DNA from: VRUE01 sp963708115
GTDB lineage: Bacteria; Actinomycetota; Thermoleophilia; Solirubrobacterales; 70-9
DNA: 64,000 nucleotides
Assembly: GCA_963708115.1 (NCBI GenBank)
Contig: CAVPRX010000001.1
Coordinates: 1,302,001 to 1,366,000, forward strand
Direction of reading: 5' to 3'
The position numbers and the translations under genes are program-made. This document shows positions 1-8,119 of this stretch, in pieces; within the stretch, counting starts at the first letter, position 1; every line of letters begins with the position of its first letter. The notes under the pieces are model-generated. The model worked only from the letters and a program-made list of their open reading frames with translations, did no database searches and was not told the origin of the DNA.

Positions 1-285
1 GCCAAGTGCGAGCGGGTCTCCGTCACCGAGTTGCGCGACAACACCTTCTACGCCTCGATCACCGTTTCCATCGACGGCTCGGAGCTGGAGATCGATTCGC
101 GCCCTTCCGATGCCCTGGCGCTCGCCGTGCGCGTCTCGGCGCCGATCTTTGCCGCCGAGGAGGTGATCGAGGAGTCGGCGATCGAGTTCGAGCACGAGGT
201 CGAGGACACCGAGGAGGTCGTCGACAAATTCAAAGAGTTCCTCGACGAGGTCACGCCCGACGATTTCGCCGAAGGAACGTCCTGA
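1..285 (+). CDS. Bifunctional nuclease (BFN/DUF151) family protein, 3' part
   Basis: The gene is cut by the window start; 94 codons remain, open from base 1 to a TGA at 283-285. The visible part carries the DUF151 signature: a strand reading ELRDNTFYASITV, then SRPSDALALAVR from about visible residue 33, which is the most conserved stretch of the family. An acidic Glu/Asp-rich tail follows. Members related to plant BFN proteins are reported to have nuclease activity; the role in bacteria is poorly defined. It converges on ddl with only a 6-base gap. The family call is firm, the activity is not shown here. Confidence 0.85.
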   Translation, partial: AKCERVSVTELRDNTFYASITVSIDGSELEIDSRPSDALALAVRVSAPIFAAEEVIEESAIEFEHEVEDTEEVVDKFKEFLDEVTPDDFAEGTS

Positions 286-291
286 GCGGCC

Positions 292-1224
292 CTAGGCCGC
301 TGCGGGCTTCAACGCCAGCTCGAGGATCCGCTCGACCAGTTCCTCGAAGGTCAGCCCGCTCGCCTCGGCCGCCTGAGGCAGGAGGCTGGTGTCGGTGAGG
401 CCGGGGACCGCGTTTACCTCGAGCACCTGGGGCCCGTCCGCGCCGAGAATCAGGTCGACGCGGCAGAACCCCGAGCAACCGAGCGCCTCATACGCACCCA
501 GCGCCGCCGCGGTGACCGCCGAGGAGTCGTTCTCGCCCAGCTCTGCCGGGCAGACGAAATCGGTACGGCCGATCTCGTAGCGTGCTTCGAAGTCGTAGCG
601 GTCGCCATCGCTGGGAATCGCCTCGACCACGGGCAGTGGCTCACCCCCGACGATGCTCACCGCAAGCTCGCGCCCGTCGACGAAGCGCTCGAGCAGCACG
701 CGGCTGTCGTAGCTGAAAGCCGAGATCAGGGCCTCGGGCACCTCGAACCAACTCGCCGCGAACTTCACGCCCAGCGCCGAGCCGCCACGGCTCGGCTTCA
801 CCACCAGCGGGAAGCCGAGCCGCTCCTCCAGCTCGCTCAGGGCGTCGGCTGCGCCGAGCTCGCGGAAGGCCGTCTCGTTGAAGGCGAACCAGTCCGGAGT
901 GGGGACGCCGCTGTCGCGCAGCTCTCCCTTGGCGAGGACCTTGTCGATGCAGCGGGCGCAGGCCGCCACACCGGGCCCCGTGAAAGGAATGCCGAGGATC
1001 TCGAGCAGCTCCTGCACGGTGCCGTCCTCGCCGCCGACGCCGTGCATGGCGATGAAGGCGACCTCGGGCCGACCGGCGGTAAGCCGCTTGACCAGGTCGG
1101 CACCGGCATCGATCGGCAGGACTTCGTGCCCGAGCCGCTGCAGGGCGTCCTCGACCCGCGCCCCCGAGCGCAACGAGACGCCGCGCTCCAGCGATCGCCC
1201 GCCCTTGAGCACGGCGACCTTCAC
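292..1224 (-). CDS. ddl: D-alanine--D-alanine ligase
   Basis: A 310-residue ATP-grasp ligase that joins two D-alanines for peptidoglycan precursors in the cytoplasm. Visible motifs are the N-terminal VAVLKGGRSLERGVSLRSG, the substrate loop HGVGGEDGTVQELLE at about residues 60-75, VVKPSRGGSALGV in the ATP-binding domain, and the C-terminal metal/ATP motif EVNAVPGLTDTSLLPQAA. Length is normal for the family. The start ATG at 1224 overlaps the last codons of the upstream aminotransferase (1221), so the two are probably co-transcribed and translationally coupled. No frame problem is seen. Confidence 0.95.
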   Translation of the reverse strand: MKVAVLKGGRSLERGVSLRSGARVEDALQRLGHEVLPIDAGADLVKRLTAGRPEVAFIAMHGVGGEDGTVQELLEILGIPFTGPGVAACARCIDKVLAKGELRDSGVPTPDWFAFNETAFRELGAADALSELEERLGFPLVVKPSRGGSALGVKFAASWFEVPEALISAFSYDSRVLLERFVDGRELAVSIVGGEPLPVVEAIPSDGDRYDFEARYEIGRTDFVCPAELGENDSSAVTAAALGAYEALGCSGFCRVDLILGADGPQVLEVNAVPGLTDTSLLPQAAEASGLTFEELVERILELALKPAAA

Positions 1225-2639
1225 GCCGCCCCTTCGCCCGTCTTGCGAAAGGGAAGAACGTCGCCCCCTTCTTTCCCCGGCTCCGCCTCGCCCGGACGCG
1301 GGAGCCCAGTCGCGTCCACGTCTGATTCCCGCGATTGAGCGGGAGCGGATGGCGCGGCGGAATTCGATGTCAAGGCGCCGTACAGCTCGACCTGCTCGGC
1401 GATCGTCTTGCCGATCCGCCGCACCCCCTCGCGGATCTCCTCCTCGCCGACGCCGGAGAAGTTGAGCCGCATCGAGCTCCGACCGCGGTTCTCGTCGACG
1501 TAGGCCGCCTGCCCGGGAACGAAGGCGACGTCCTCGCGCAGCGCCTTGGCGAGGAGGTCGCTGGTGTCGATGTACTCGGGCAGCGTCGCCCAGATGAAGA
1601 GACCGCCCTCGGGCTCGGTCCAGGTCGCCTCGGCAGGGAAGTGCTCGCGCAACGCCTCGACCATCGTGTCGCGCCGGCCCCGGTAGATCTCGATCAGGTC
1701 GGCGATGTACTCGCGCCAGCGCCCTTCGCCGAAGTACTCGCGCACGAAATGCTGGGTCAGAGTCGAGCTACAGAGGTCGGAGGCCTGCTTGCCCAGGACG
1801 ATCTTCTCCATGACGGGCGGCGGCGCGACCGCCCAGCCCAGCCGGATCCCTGGCGAGAGGATCTTGGAAAAAGTGCCGACGTAGATGACGAAGTCGCCAC
1901 CGTCGAGCTGGTAGAGCGGCGGCAGCGGCTCGCCGCTGAAGCGCAGCAGGCCGTAGGGGCTGTCCTCGACGATCAGCAGCTCCCGCTGCCGCGCCAGCTC
2001 GACCAGCCGCTGTCGTCGCTCGATCGACATCGTCACCCCGGCAGGGTTCTGAAAGCTGGGCACCGAGTAGACGAATTTGGGCCGCTTGCCCTCGCGGTCG
2101 AGGCGCCCCAAGACCGCTTCGAGCTCCTCGATGCCCATCCCGTTCTCGTCGCAGTCGATCTGGATCGTCTCCGCCTGGTAGCTGCAGAAGACCGGCACCG
2201 CGCCGGGATAGGTCGGCGCCTCGCAGATGACGACATCGCCCGGATCGATCAACGTCTTGCAGATCAGGTCGATCGCCTGTTGCCCGCCGGTGGTGACGAT
2301 CACGTCGTCGGGGTCGGGCAGCATCCCCTCCGCACCCATCACCTCGAGGATGCAGTCGACCGTCTCGGCGAAGCCCTCGGTCGGCCCGTACTGGAGCGCC
2401 TCCGCCGTCGATTTCTGCGCGATCCGAGTCATCTGCGCGGCGAATGTCCCCGCCGGGAAGGTCGAGGTATCGGGCAGACCCCCGGCCAGAGAGATCACCT
2501 CGGGCCGTACCGTGACCGCCATCAGGTCGCGCATTGCCGACGACCGCATCACCCCGGTGCGGGCGGCGAAGAGACCGGCGTAGCGGGCCAGATCGCGGCT
2601 GCTGGTGTGGGCGCGTCGGCGGTGTGGCGTCTCTTCCAT
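1221..2639 (-). CDS. PLP-dependent aminotransferase, class I/II (LysN/MocR-like)
   Basis: A 472-residue fold-type I aminotransferase of the 2-aminoadipate aminotransferase/MocR-like group, without the N-terminal GntR helix-turn-helix of true MocR regulators. Seen are SLAGGLPDTSTFP near residue 48, VTTGGQQAIDLI, YSVPSFQNPAGVTMS, and the PLP-lysine region YVGTFSKILSPGIRLGW. The frame stays open far upstream, but the ATG at 2639 is chosen because homology starts shortly after it and a divergent gene starts at 2662. The 22-base gap between these divergent starts must hold both start regions. The substrate cannot be told from sequence; the overlap with ddl is suggestive of a shared transcript only. 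Confidence 0.85.
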   Translation of the reverse strand: MEETPHRRRAHTSSRDLARYAGLFAARTGVMRSSAMRDLMAVTVRPEVISLAGGLPDTSTFPAGTFAAQMTRIAQKSTAEALQYGPTEGFAETVDCILEVMGAEGMLPDPDDVIVTTGGQQAIDLICKTLIDPGDVVICEAPTYPGAVPVFCSYQAETIQIDCDENGMGIEELEAVLGRLDREGKRPKFVYSVPSFQNPAGVTMSIERRQRLVELARQRELLIVEDSPYGLLRFSGEPLPPLYQLDGGDFVIYVGTFSKILSPGIRLGWAVAPPPVMEKIVLGKQASDLCSSTLTQHFVREYFGEGRWREYIADLIEIYRGRRDTMVEALREHFPAEATWTEPEGGLFIWATLPEYIDTSDLLAKALREDVAFVPGQAAYVDENRGRSSMRLNFSGVGEEEIREGVRRIGKTIAEQVELYGALTSNSAAPSAPAQSRESDVDATGLPRPGEAEPGKEGGDVLPFRKTGEGAA

Positions 2640-2661
2640 CCCCGAAGTGTAGGTTTTCGTC

Positions 2662-3096
2662 GTGAGCTTCCTCGAAGGCACCGGGCTCGAGCTCGGCATC
2701 GGCATCGCGATCGGGATGCTGGCCGGCACCACCGGCACGCGCGGATCCGCGCGTGGCCGCATGACCCTGCTGGCTGCCGTGATCGGGCTGATCGTCGGCT
2801 TCCTGCTCTCCGGAACCGCCGATCTGAGCAGTCTCCTCGGCGCAGTCTTTGGCGCGATCGGTGCGGCCCTCGGTTGCATCGTGATCAGCGACGTGGTCAG
2901 CGGTGCCAGTCGCCGCGAAAATGGCGGTGGCGGCGCGCTTGGCTTCCTCGTTGCCCTGGCAGCGCTGATCGTCGCCGCCGCGGCCCTGCTGTTGCCCGTG
3001 CTGACGTTGCTGGTGATCGTCGCGCTGGTCTGGCTGGGGGCGGCTCGCCACCGCCGCGCGCAGCGCAAGCACGCCGGCCTGCGCGTGCTGCGCTGA
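2662..3096 (+). CDS. Small multi-pass membrane protein, unknown function
   Basis: A 144-residue protein starting at a GTG, with about four hydrophobic segments (roughly residues 8-26, 34-52, 57-76 and 92-125) rich in Gly, Ala, Leu and Ile, and a basic C-terminal tail (RHRRAQRKHAG). No enzyme motif is visible. It is divergent from the aminotransferase and followed after 77 bases by the phosphodiesterase-type gene on the same strand. I do not recognise the family; a generic inner-membrane protein is the most that can be said. Confidence 0.6.
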   Translation: MSFLEGTGLELGIGIAIGMLAGTTGTRGSARGRMTLLAAVIGLIVGFLLSGTADLSSLLGAVFGAIGAALGCIVISDVVSGASRRENGGGGALGFLVALAALIVAAAALLLPVLTLLVIVALVWLGAARHRRAQRKHAGLRVLR

Positions 3097-3173
3097 CATC
3101 AGATCAGGCGCCGCCTCCTCCGCTCCGCGTCCGGCGGCGGCTTCCCGCTGCAACAGACGTTCAGAATCATGGC

Positions 3174-4640
3174 GTGGCGCCGAAGAAACTGGTCCTGACC
3201 TACGTCGACTCGCTGCGGACCGACATGCTCGAACGGGCGGTCGAGGAGGGCCGGGCGCCCACCTTCGGCGAGCTACTCGATCGTGGCGTCCTGGTCGGAG
3301 ACTGCGTCTCCAGCTTTCCTTCGGTGACCCCGGTCGCCTGCGCCGAGATGGTCACCGGGGTAGCGGCCGACCAGCACTGGATAAGCGGCATGAACTGGTT
3401 CCACCGGCTCGAGCAGCGCTACGTCGAGTACGGCTCCTCGCTGGAGGCGACGCGGGCCGTCGGGGTGTTCCGGGCTCTCTACGACCTCGTCTACAACATG
3501 AACCTCGCCCATCTGAACCCCGAAGTCGAGACCATCTTCGAGCGGCTCGACGACGCCGGCGTGCGCACCGCCTGCACGCCGTTTCTGATCTACCGGGGTC
3601 GCCACCGCCACGAGGTCTCGCTCGAGGGCCTGCTGCGCCGCGCGGTCGAGACGACCCGGCTCAAGTTCCGCCATCACACCTGGGGCCCGGCCGAGCTCTT
3701 CTACGGGGACCTCTACGCCAGCCGCGAGGTGCCCTGCAAGTCGACCTCGATTCCCGGCAACCGCGACGGCTACTCGGCCTGTTGTGCCGCCGAGCTGGAG
3801 CGCGAGGACGCCTACGATTTCCTGCTCTTCTCGCTCGCCGACAACGACAACTACTCGCACCGGCACGGGCCGGAGGCGAGCGTCGAGTCGATCGCCAAGG
3901 CCGACCACTGCTTCGCCGAGCTGGTCGAGGCGGGGGGTGGGCTGGACGCCTTCCTCGCCGACCACGCCGTGATTCTCCTCGCCGACCACGCGCAGACCCC
4001 GGTCAGCCGCGGCCTGCACCTGGCCGAGCTGCTCGGCCGCGAGTGGACGGTGCTGGCGCCCTCCGACGATCGACCCGAGCTGGCGCAGCTGGCGGTCAGC
4101 CCGACCGGCCGCGCTGCCTACGTCTACCTGTTGCCCGGGGAGGGCGAGAGAGCTGACCTGGACGAGGTGAGGCAGCGGCTGGCGGAGACCGAAGGGGTAG
4201 ACCTGGTCTGTCGCCTCGACGGGCGGACCGCGGTGGTGGAGCGCCGCGGGGATTGGCTGAGATTCCGTCCGGGCGACGAGGTGACCGACCTGCGTGGCGT
4301 GGGCTGGGAGTTCGAGGGGAACCTCGGCGTCCTCGACGCCGTTGTGGGCGAGGGTCGGATCTCCAGCGAGGAGTACCCGGACCCCTTCGCCCGTGTCTTC
4401 GCCGCCCTGACCGCACCGCACGCCGGCGATCTCATCGTCTCGCTGACCCTCGGCTACGAGGCGGTCGATTGGGGTGGCGTCAGCCACGCGGGCGGTGGCA
4501 GCCACGGTTCACTGCACGCCGGCGACTCGCTCGGCCCTCTGCTCTTCGTCGGCTGCGGCCCGGACGACCCGGCCGAGCGCGAGCAGTGGGCGTTGCGCGA
4601 CGTGGCGGGAGTTGTGCTCGAGCACTTCGGGATTGGGTGA
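3174..4640 (+). CDS. Alkaline phosphatase superfamily / type I phosphodiesterase-like hydrolase
   Basis: A 488-residue predicted hydrolase of the alkaline phosphatase/nucleotide pyrophosphatase superfamily. The N-terminal metal-binding strand reads VLTYVDSLRTDML, the predicted catalytic nucleophile region is FPSVTPVACAEMVTG (Thr/Ser before a small-residue turn), and the later metal ligands fit SLADNDNYSHRHGP, LLADHAQTP and SHAGGGSHGSLH. No signal peptide is seen. A GTG at 3174 is used because homology starts right after it and the open frame upstream lies opposite the aminotransferase. Its TGA at 4638-4640 overlaps the ATG of the next gene, so the two are probably coupled. The substrate is unknown. 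Confidence 0.8.
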   Translation: MAPKKLVLTYVDSLRTDMLERAVEEGRAPTFGELLDRGVLVGDCVSSFPSVTPVACAEMVTGVAADQHWISGMNWFHRLEQRYVEYGSSLEATRAVGVFRALYDLVYNMNLAHLNPEVETIFERLDDAGVRTACTPFLIYRGRHRHEVSLEGLLRRAVETTRLKFRHHTWGPAELFYGDLYASREVPCKSTSIPGNRDGYSACCAAELEREDAYDFLLFSLADNDNYSHRHGPEASVESIAKADHCFAELVEAGGGLDAFLADHAVILLADHAQTPVSRGLHLAELLGREWTVLAPSDDRPELAQLAVSPTGRAAYVYLLPGEGERADLDEVRQRLAETEGVDLVCRLDGRTAVVERRGDWLRFRPGDEVTDLRGVGWEFEGNLGVLDAVVGEGRISSEEYPDPFARVFAALTAPHAGDLIVSLTLGYEAVDWGGVSHAGGGSHGSLHAGDSLGPLLFVGCGPDDPAEREQWALRDVAGVVLEHFGIG

Positions 4641-6400
4641 TGGGGTTGGTGGGGTGGGGGCCTCGGGTGTCGCCTCCGGAGGTGCCTGGGTTCGCTTCGC
4701 TGACGCTCCGCTCACGATGTTGGTGTCGCTTCGCGACGGGAATCACTCTGCGGAGCCGCTTTGCGAGGCACTCCGGAGGCGACACCCGAGGCCCTGTTCT
4801 CGCTGCCATCACCCTCGCGACGGTCGCTGCGCTGTTGGTTCCGGCAACGGCTTGGGGAGCTGAGGTGAGCGAGGGGCAGGTGGTTCGGGTTGCCAACCGG
4901 GACGCAAACGTGGTCAAGGAGCGCCGCGAAAACGGGGAGTTGACGCATAGCGCTTCGAAGGTCGAAGGGCACTGGGAGGTTGCTTACTTCGCCGGCGATG
5001 AGGAGGTCGCGCTGGTGCTGGTCGATCCGAAGGGCGGTGAGGTCACCGAGTCGTGGACCGGGTACCAGGTGCTGTGGAAGATGGCGCGGGGTTACTCGGG
5101 AGCCTTCGGCCACAAGCTCAATGCCCCCTACGTGTTCCTGCCGCTGTGTGCGCTGTTTCTGGTTGGGCTGCTCGACTGGCGAAGACCATGGCGGGTGGCC
5201 ACGCTGGATCTGCTGGTGCTGTTGGGCTTCGGTGTCTCCAACTACTTCTTCAACCGGGCTGAAATCGGTGTGTCCGTCCCGCTGCAGTACCCGGTGCTGC
5301 TGTACCTGTTGGGTAGAGCGCTGTGGATCGGATTGCGGGGGAGAGGAGAGGGCATCCGCCCGGTTTGGCCTGCGGCCTGGCTGCTCGTAGCGGCGCTGTT
5401 CTTGATGGGATTTCGGGTGGGTCTCAACATGGCCGACTCGGGCGCGATCGACGTCGGCTACGCCGGGGTCGTCGGCGCCGATCGGATAGCGCACGGCGAA
5501 CCTCTCTACGAAAACTTCCCGCCGGATGTCTCCCAGGGCGACACCTACGGCCCCGTCAACTACATCGCCTACGTCCCCTTCGAGGCGATCTGGCCCTGGC
5601 ACGGCAGCTGGGACGATCTCCCCGCCGCTCACGGTGCGGCGGTCGCCTTCGACCTCGCCACCTTCGCGTTGCTGATCTGGCTCGGGCTGCGCATCCGCCC
5701 CGGACCCTCCGGTCGCAAGCTCGCCGCCACCCTCGCCTTCGGCTGGGCGGCTTACCCCTATACGACCTACGCCCTCGAGTCGAACTCCAACGACACGCTC
5801 GTAGCGGCACTGCTCGTAGCCGTCCTAGTGGCCCTGGCTCGCCCCGCCGTGCGCGGCATCGCCGCGGCGCTGGCAACCCTGACCAAGTTCGCGCCGGCGC
5901 TCCTCGTTCCGATGCTGGCCACCTACCGAGTCCGCCCCCGAACGATCGCCATCTTTTCCGCGACCTTCCTGCTGACGGGCGCCCTGCTGATCCTCTGGCC
6001 GGCAATAGACCCAGGCCTCCACACGTTCTACGACAGAACGATCGCCTACCAAGCAGACCGCGACTCCCCATTCAGCATCTGGGGTCAGGTAGGCGGCCTC
6101 GAACCGTTGCGCATCGCAATCCTCGTCGCAACGGGCCTCATGTCCCTGGCTTTTGCCTTCGTCCCGAGGCGCAAGTCCCTAGTACAGGTAGCCGCGTTAG
6201 CGGCAGCCCTCCTAATCTCGCTCCAGCTAACGGCCCAACACTGGTTCTACCTCTACATAGTCTGGTTCTACCCCCTGCTCCTGGTTGCATTCGCATCCCG
6301 AGGCGAAGTGGATATAGACACCGGGGTCAGCTTCGGGAGTGCCTCGCGAAGCGGCGCACCGGCGAGTGATCCCAGCCGCGAAGCGGCACCAAATCCGTGA
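4640..6400 (+). CDS. Polytopic membrane protein, GT87/GT-C glycosyltransferase-like
   Basis: A 586-residue membrane protein with about ten hydrophobic segments. The region around GPVNYIAYVPFEAIWPW, AAYPYTTYALESNSNDTL and TLTKFAPALLVPML resembles the GT87/DUF2029 mannosyltransferase group (polyprenyl-phosphate-sugar-dependent GT-C enzymes); this is inference. The ATG at 4640 overlaps the previous stop. The gene is odd at both ends. A palindromic element (4658-4794) lies in frame between the first six residues and the signal-like segment AAITLATVAALLVPATAWG, with no ATG or GTG after it that could replace the start. A second copy (6316-6453) makes up the last 28 or so codons and supplies the stop. 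It converges on the YmdB-like gene. Confidence 0.6.
   Translation: MGLVGWGPRVSPPEVPGFASLTLRSRCWCRFATGITLRSRFARHSGGDTRGPVLAAITLATVAALLVPATAWGAEVSEGQVVRVANRDANVVKERRENGELTHSASKVEGHWEVAYFAGDEEVALVLVDPKGGEVTESWTGYQVLWKMARGYSGAFGHKLNAPYVFLPLCALFLVGLLDWRRPWRVATLDLLVLLGFGVSNYFFNRAEIGVSVPLQYPVLLYLLGRALWIGLRGRGEGIRPVWPAAWLLVAALFLMGFRVGLNMADSGAIDVGYAGVVGADRIAHGEPLYENFPPDVSQGDTYGPVNYIAYVPFEAIWPWHGSWDDLPAAHGAAVAFDLATFALLIWLGLRIRPGPSGRKLAATLAFGWAAYPYTTYALESNSNDTLVAALLVAVLVALARPAVRGIAAALATLTKFAPALLVPMLATYRVRPRTIAIFSATFLLTGALLILWPAIDPGLHTFYDRTIAYQADRDSPFSIWGQVGGLEPLRIAILVATGLMSLAFAFVPRRKSLVQVAALAAALLISLQLTAQHWFYLYIVWFYPLLLVAFASRGEVDIDTGVSFGSASRSGAPASDPSREAAPNP
4658..4794 (-). repeat. Palindromic element, copy A (24-nt variable arms, conserved core reversed)
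   Basis: Left arm 4658-4681 and right arm 4771-4794 are perfectly complementary over 24 of 24 bases and pairing stops exactly there. Inside the arms a TGCC/GGCA clamp follows, with one unpaired base at 4682, then the core. Read on the minus strand the core starts TGCCTCGCAAAGCGGCTCCG and ends AGCGAAGCGAACCCAGGCA, matching copies B and C. An internal hairpin (4725-4737) has the stem GTCGC/GCGAC. The element is inside the coding region of the gene at 4640 and is read through as about 45 amino acids. Confidence 0.85.
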
Positions 6401-6453
6401 GCGGAGCGTCAGCGAAGCGAACCCAGGCACTCACGAAGCTGACCCCGGTGTCT
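6316..6453 (+). repeat. Palindromic element, copy B
   Basis: Arms 6316-6339 and 6430-6453 pair over 23 of 24 bases, again with no pairing beyond 24. The core starts TGCCTCGCGAAGCGGC and ends AGCGAAGCGAACCCAGGCA. The internal hairpin 6375-6387 reads GCCGC-GAA-GCGGC. The TGA at 6398-6400 that ends the upstream membrane-protein gene lies inside the core, and the element fills most of the junction with the convergent gene ending at 6483. The arm sequence differs from copies A and C apart from a loosely shared segment next to the core. Confidence 0.85.
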
Positions 6454-6482
6454 CTCCGACTGGTCGTTGCAACGCAGCCCAG

Positions 6483-7262
6483 CTACGAGCCGGTAGGAGC
6501 AGGCACCATGATCTGCTCGATCGAGTCAGCCAACCCCGACTCGTTCACCTCGACCACAGCCCCCATGACCCAGACGTCCTCCTCCGCCGTCTCGAACCTG
6601 ACCGGCATCTGAGTGGTCATCCGCTCCAACACTTGAGCCGGCTTGACCCCGAGCACACTTGTCCGCGAGCCGGTCATGCCGACGTCGGAGATGAACGCGG
6701 TGCCGCCGGGCAAGACCCGCGCGTCGGCGGTCGGGACGTGGGTGTGGGTACCGAAGACGGCGGCGACGCGACCGTCGAGGTGCCAGCCGATCGCAACCTT
6801 CTCGCTGCTGACTTCGGCGTGGAAGTCGACGACGACGAGGTCCGCGTCGATCCGCTCGAGGATGCTGTCGACCTCGTGGAACGGCAGGCGCGCGACATCG
6901 AGACCGACCGCTCCGCTGAGGTTGATCACGCCGACCCGTTTGCCGGCCGACTCGACCACGACGTGACCCTTGCCGGGGTTGGCGTGGGGGTAGTTGGCGG
7001 GCCGGATCACCCGCTCGGCATTGTCGAGGAACTCGTACGCCTCGCGATGCCGGTAGACGTGGTTGCCGGTCGTGATCACGTCGCAACCGGCGTCGAAGAG
7101 GAAATTGGCGGTCTTCTCGGTGATCCCCATGCCCCCGGCCGAGTTCTCGCCGTTGACGATGGTCAGGTCGGGCCGGTAGCGCTCGCGCAGTTCGGGCATG
7201 GCGGCCTTGAGCCCGCGCCGACCGGGGCCGCCGACCACGTCGCCGATGAAGAGCACTCGCAT
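6483..7262 (-). CDS. YmdB-type metallophosphoesterase (TIGR00282)
   Basis: A 259-residue calcineurin-like phosphoesterase of the YmdB family. Metal-binding motifs are in order: FIGDVVGGPGRRGL at residues 4-17, VNGENSAGGMGI near 40, ITTGNHVYRHREA near 64, VVDFHAEVSSEK near 147 and FGTHTHVPTAD near 169. B. subtilis YmdB is a cAMP phosphodiesterase that affects biofilm and nanotube formation, and homologs often lie near rny; no rny is seen here. The length is normal and the frame is intact. It ends convergently against copy B of the palindromic element. The family call is firm; the substrate here is unknown. Confidence 0.9.
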   Translation of the reverse strand: MRVLFIGDVVGGPGRRGLKAAMPELRERYRPDLTIVNGENSAGGMGITEKTANFLFDAGCDVITTGNHVYRHREAYEFLDNAERVIRPANYPHANPGKGHVVVESAGKRVGVINLSGAVGLDVARLPFHEVDSILERIDADLVVVDFHAEVSSEKVAIGWHLDGRVAAVFGTHTHVPTADARVLPGGTAFISDVGMTGSRTSVLGVKPAQVLERMTTQMPVRFETAEEDVWVMGAVVEVNESGLADSIEQIMVPAPTGS

Positions 7263-7370
7263 GGGCTGACCCTACCCGCGATGGGTCGGTTAGGGAGGAG
7301 GTGCAACCACCTCGTTGAAGCGCCCATGCCCTTGCATTGACGATCTTGGACTTATAGGTTCTCCCAAACC

Positions 7371-8096
7371 ATGGCGCTGGACGACGGCCACGAGCCGATC
7401 TTCAAGTTTCACTCCACCGAGAAATACCACCCGCTCGCGGTCGAGAGCGTGGAAGAGGTGGGCGAGGGGATAGTCATGCCCCCCGATGAACATCGCACCA
7501 AGGGCATCTCGCTCGATTCCCTACCGGACGATGGCCTGCGGATGGTCTTGCCGACCGACAGGCTTCCGACCGAAGAGGCCAGGCTGCAGGAAGGAGATCT
7601 GGCAAAGGTCGGTTACAGGCAGACGGTCAAGGGCGGCGGCCTGGAATGGGCGCAGTACTGGCTCTGGTACCTCTACAACCCGAAGATGTTCTTCGTCGCC
7701 GGCAAACACGAGGGCGACTGGGAGTTCGTGCAGGTCGGCTATGGCGGTGGGGTCCCCGTCTGCATGACCTGCTCTCAGCACAAGTCCGGCGGCGCGCGGT
7801 GGTGGTGGGAGCTCGAGCTGGAGGACGGTCGTCCCGTCGTCTACGTCGCGCGCGGCTCCCATGCGAACTACTTCGAACCCAGGAAGGCGCAGACCGAGCT
7901 CGATGACGAGGCCGACGGAACGGGGACGGAGCTGGATTCGATCGAGTGGAGGGACTTCGGCCCATCCTGGGTGAGCTGGCCCGGGCGCTGGGGCAACTCG
8001 ACCGGGCCGGGAACCTCACCCGAGTCGCCGGGTTGCCAAGGCACGCGCTGGATAGCGCCGCACCTCTACCACGCCTCCGCCGCGCACCAGTCCTGA
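7371..8096 (+). CDS. Vps62-like protein (DUF946-related)
   Basis: A 241-residue protein with no signal peptide and no membrane segment. The centre has the pattern typical of Vps62/DUF946-like proteins: YWLWYLYNPK, then KHEGDWEFVQV and, after about 50 residues, VVYVARGSHANYF; the C-terminal part is Trp-rich (WVSWPGRWGNS). In fungi Vps62 is linked to vacuolar protein sorting; bacterial members have no established role, though several have beta-rich folds. The ATG at 7371 follows a 108-base gap after the divergent YmdB-like gene. It converges on the ABC permease. The assignment rests on these motifs only. Confidence 0.6.
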   Translation: MALDDGHEPIFKFHSTEKYHPLAVESVEEVGEGIVMPPDEHRTKGISLDSLPDDGLRMVLPTDRLPTEEARLQEGDLAKVGYRQTVKGGGLEWAQYWLWYLYNPKMFFVAGKHEGDWEFVQVGYGGGVPVCMTCSQHKSGGARWWWELELEDGRPVVYVARGSHANYFEPRKAQTELDDEADGTGTELDSIEWRDFGPSWVSWPGRWGNSTGPGTSPESPGCQGTRWIAPHLYHASAAHQS

Positions 8097-8119
8097 CGGA
8101 CACCTACCGGACGCCGGCC

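Noticed and set aside
1335..3173. Long open frame on the plus strand opposite the aminotransferase
   Set aside because: It is a shadow frame in GC-rich DNA; it has Arg/Asp/Leu-rich composition without motifs and lies opposite a clear aminotransferase. Only the part from 3174 is real.
4658..4794. Ordinary transposon terminal repeats or Rho-independent terminator
   Set aside because: No transposase is present, the arms are not conserved between copies, and copy A lies inside a translated gene with no T-run.
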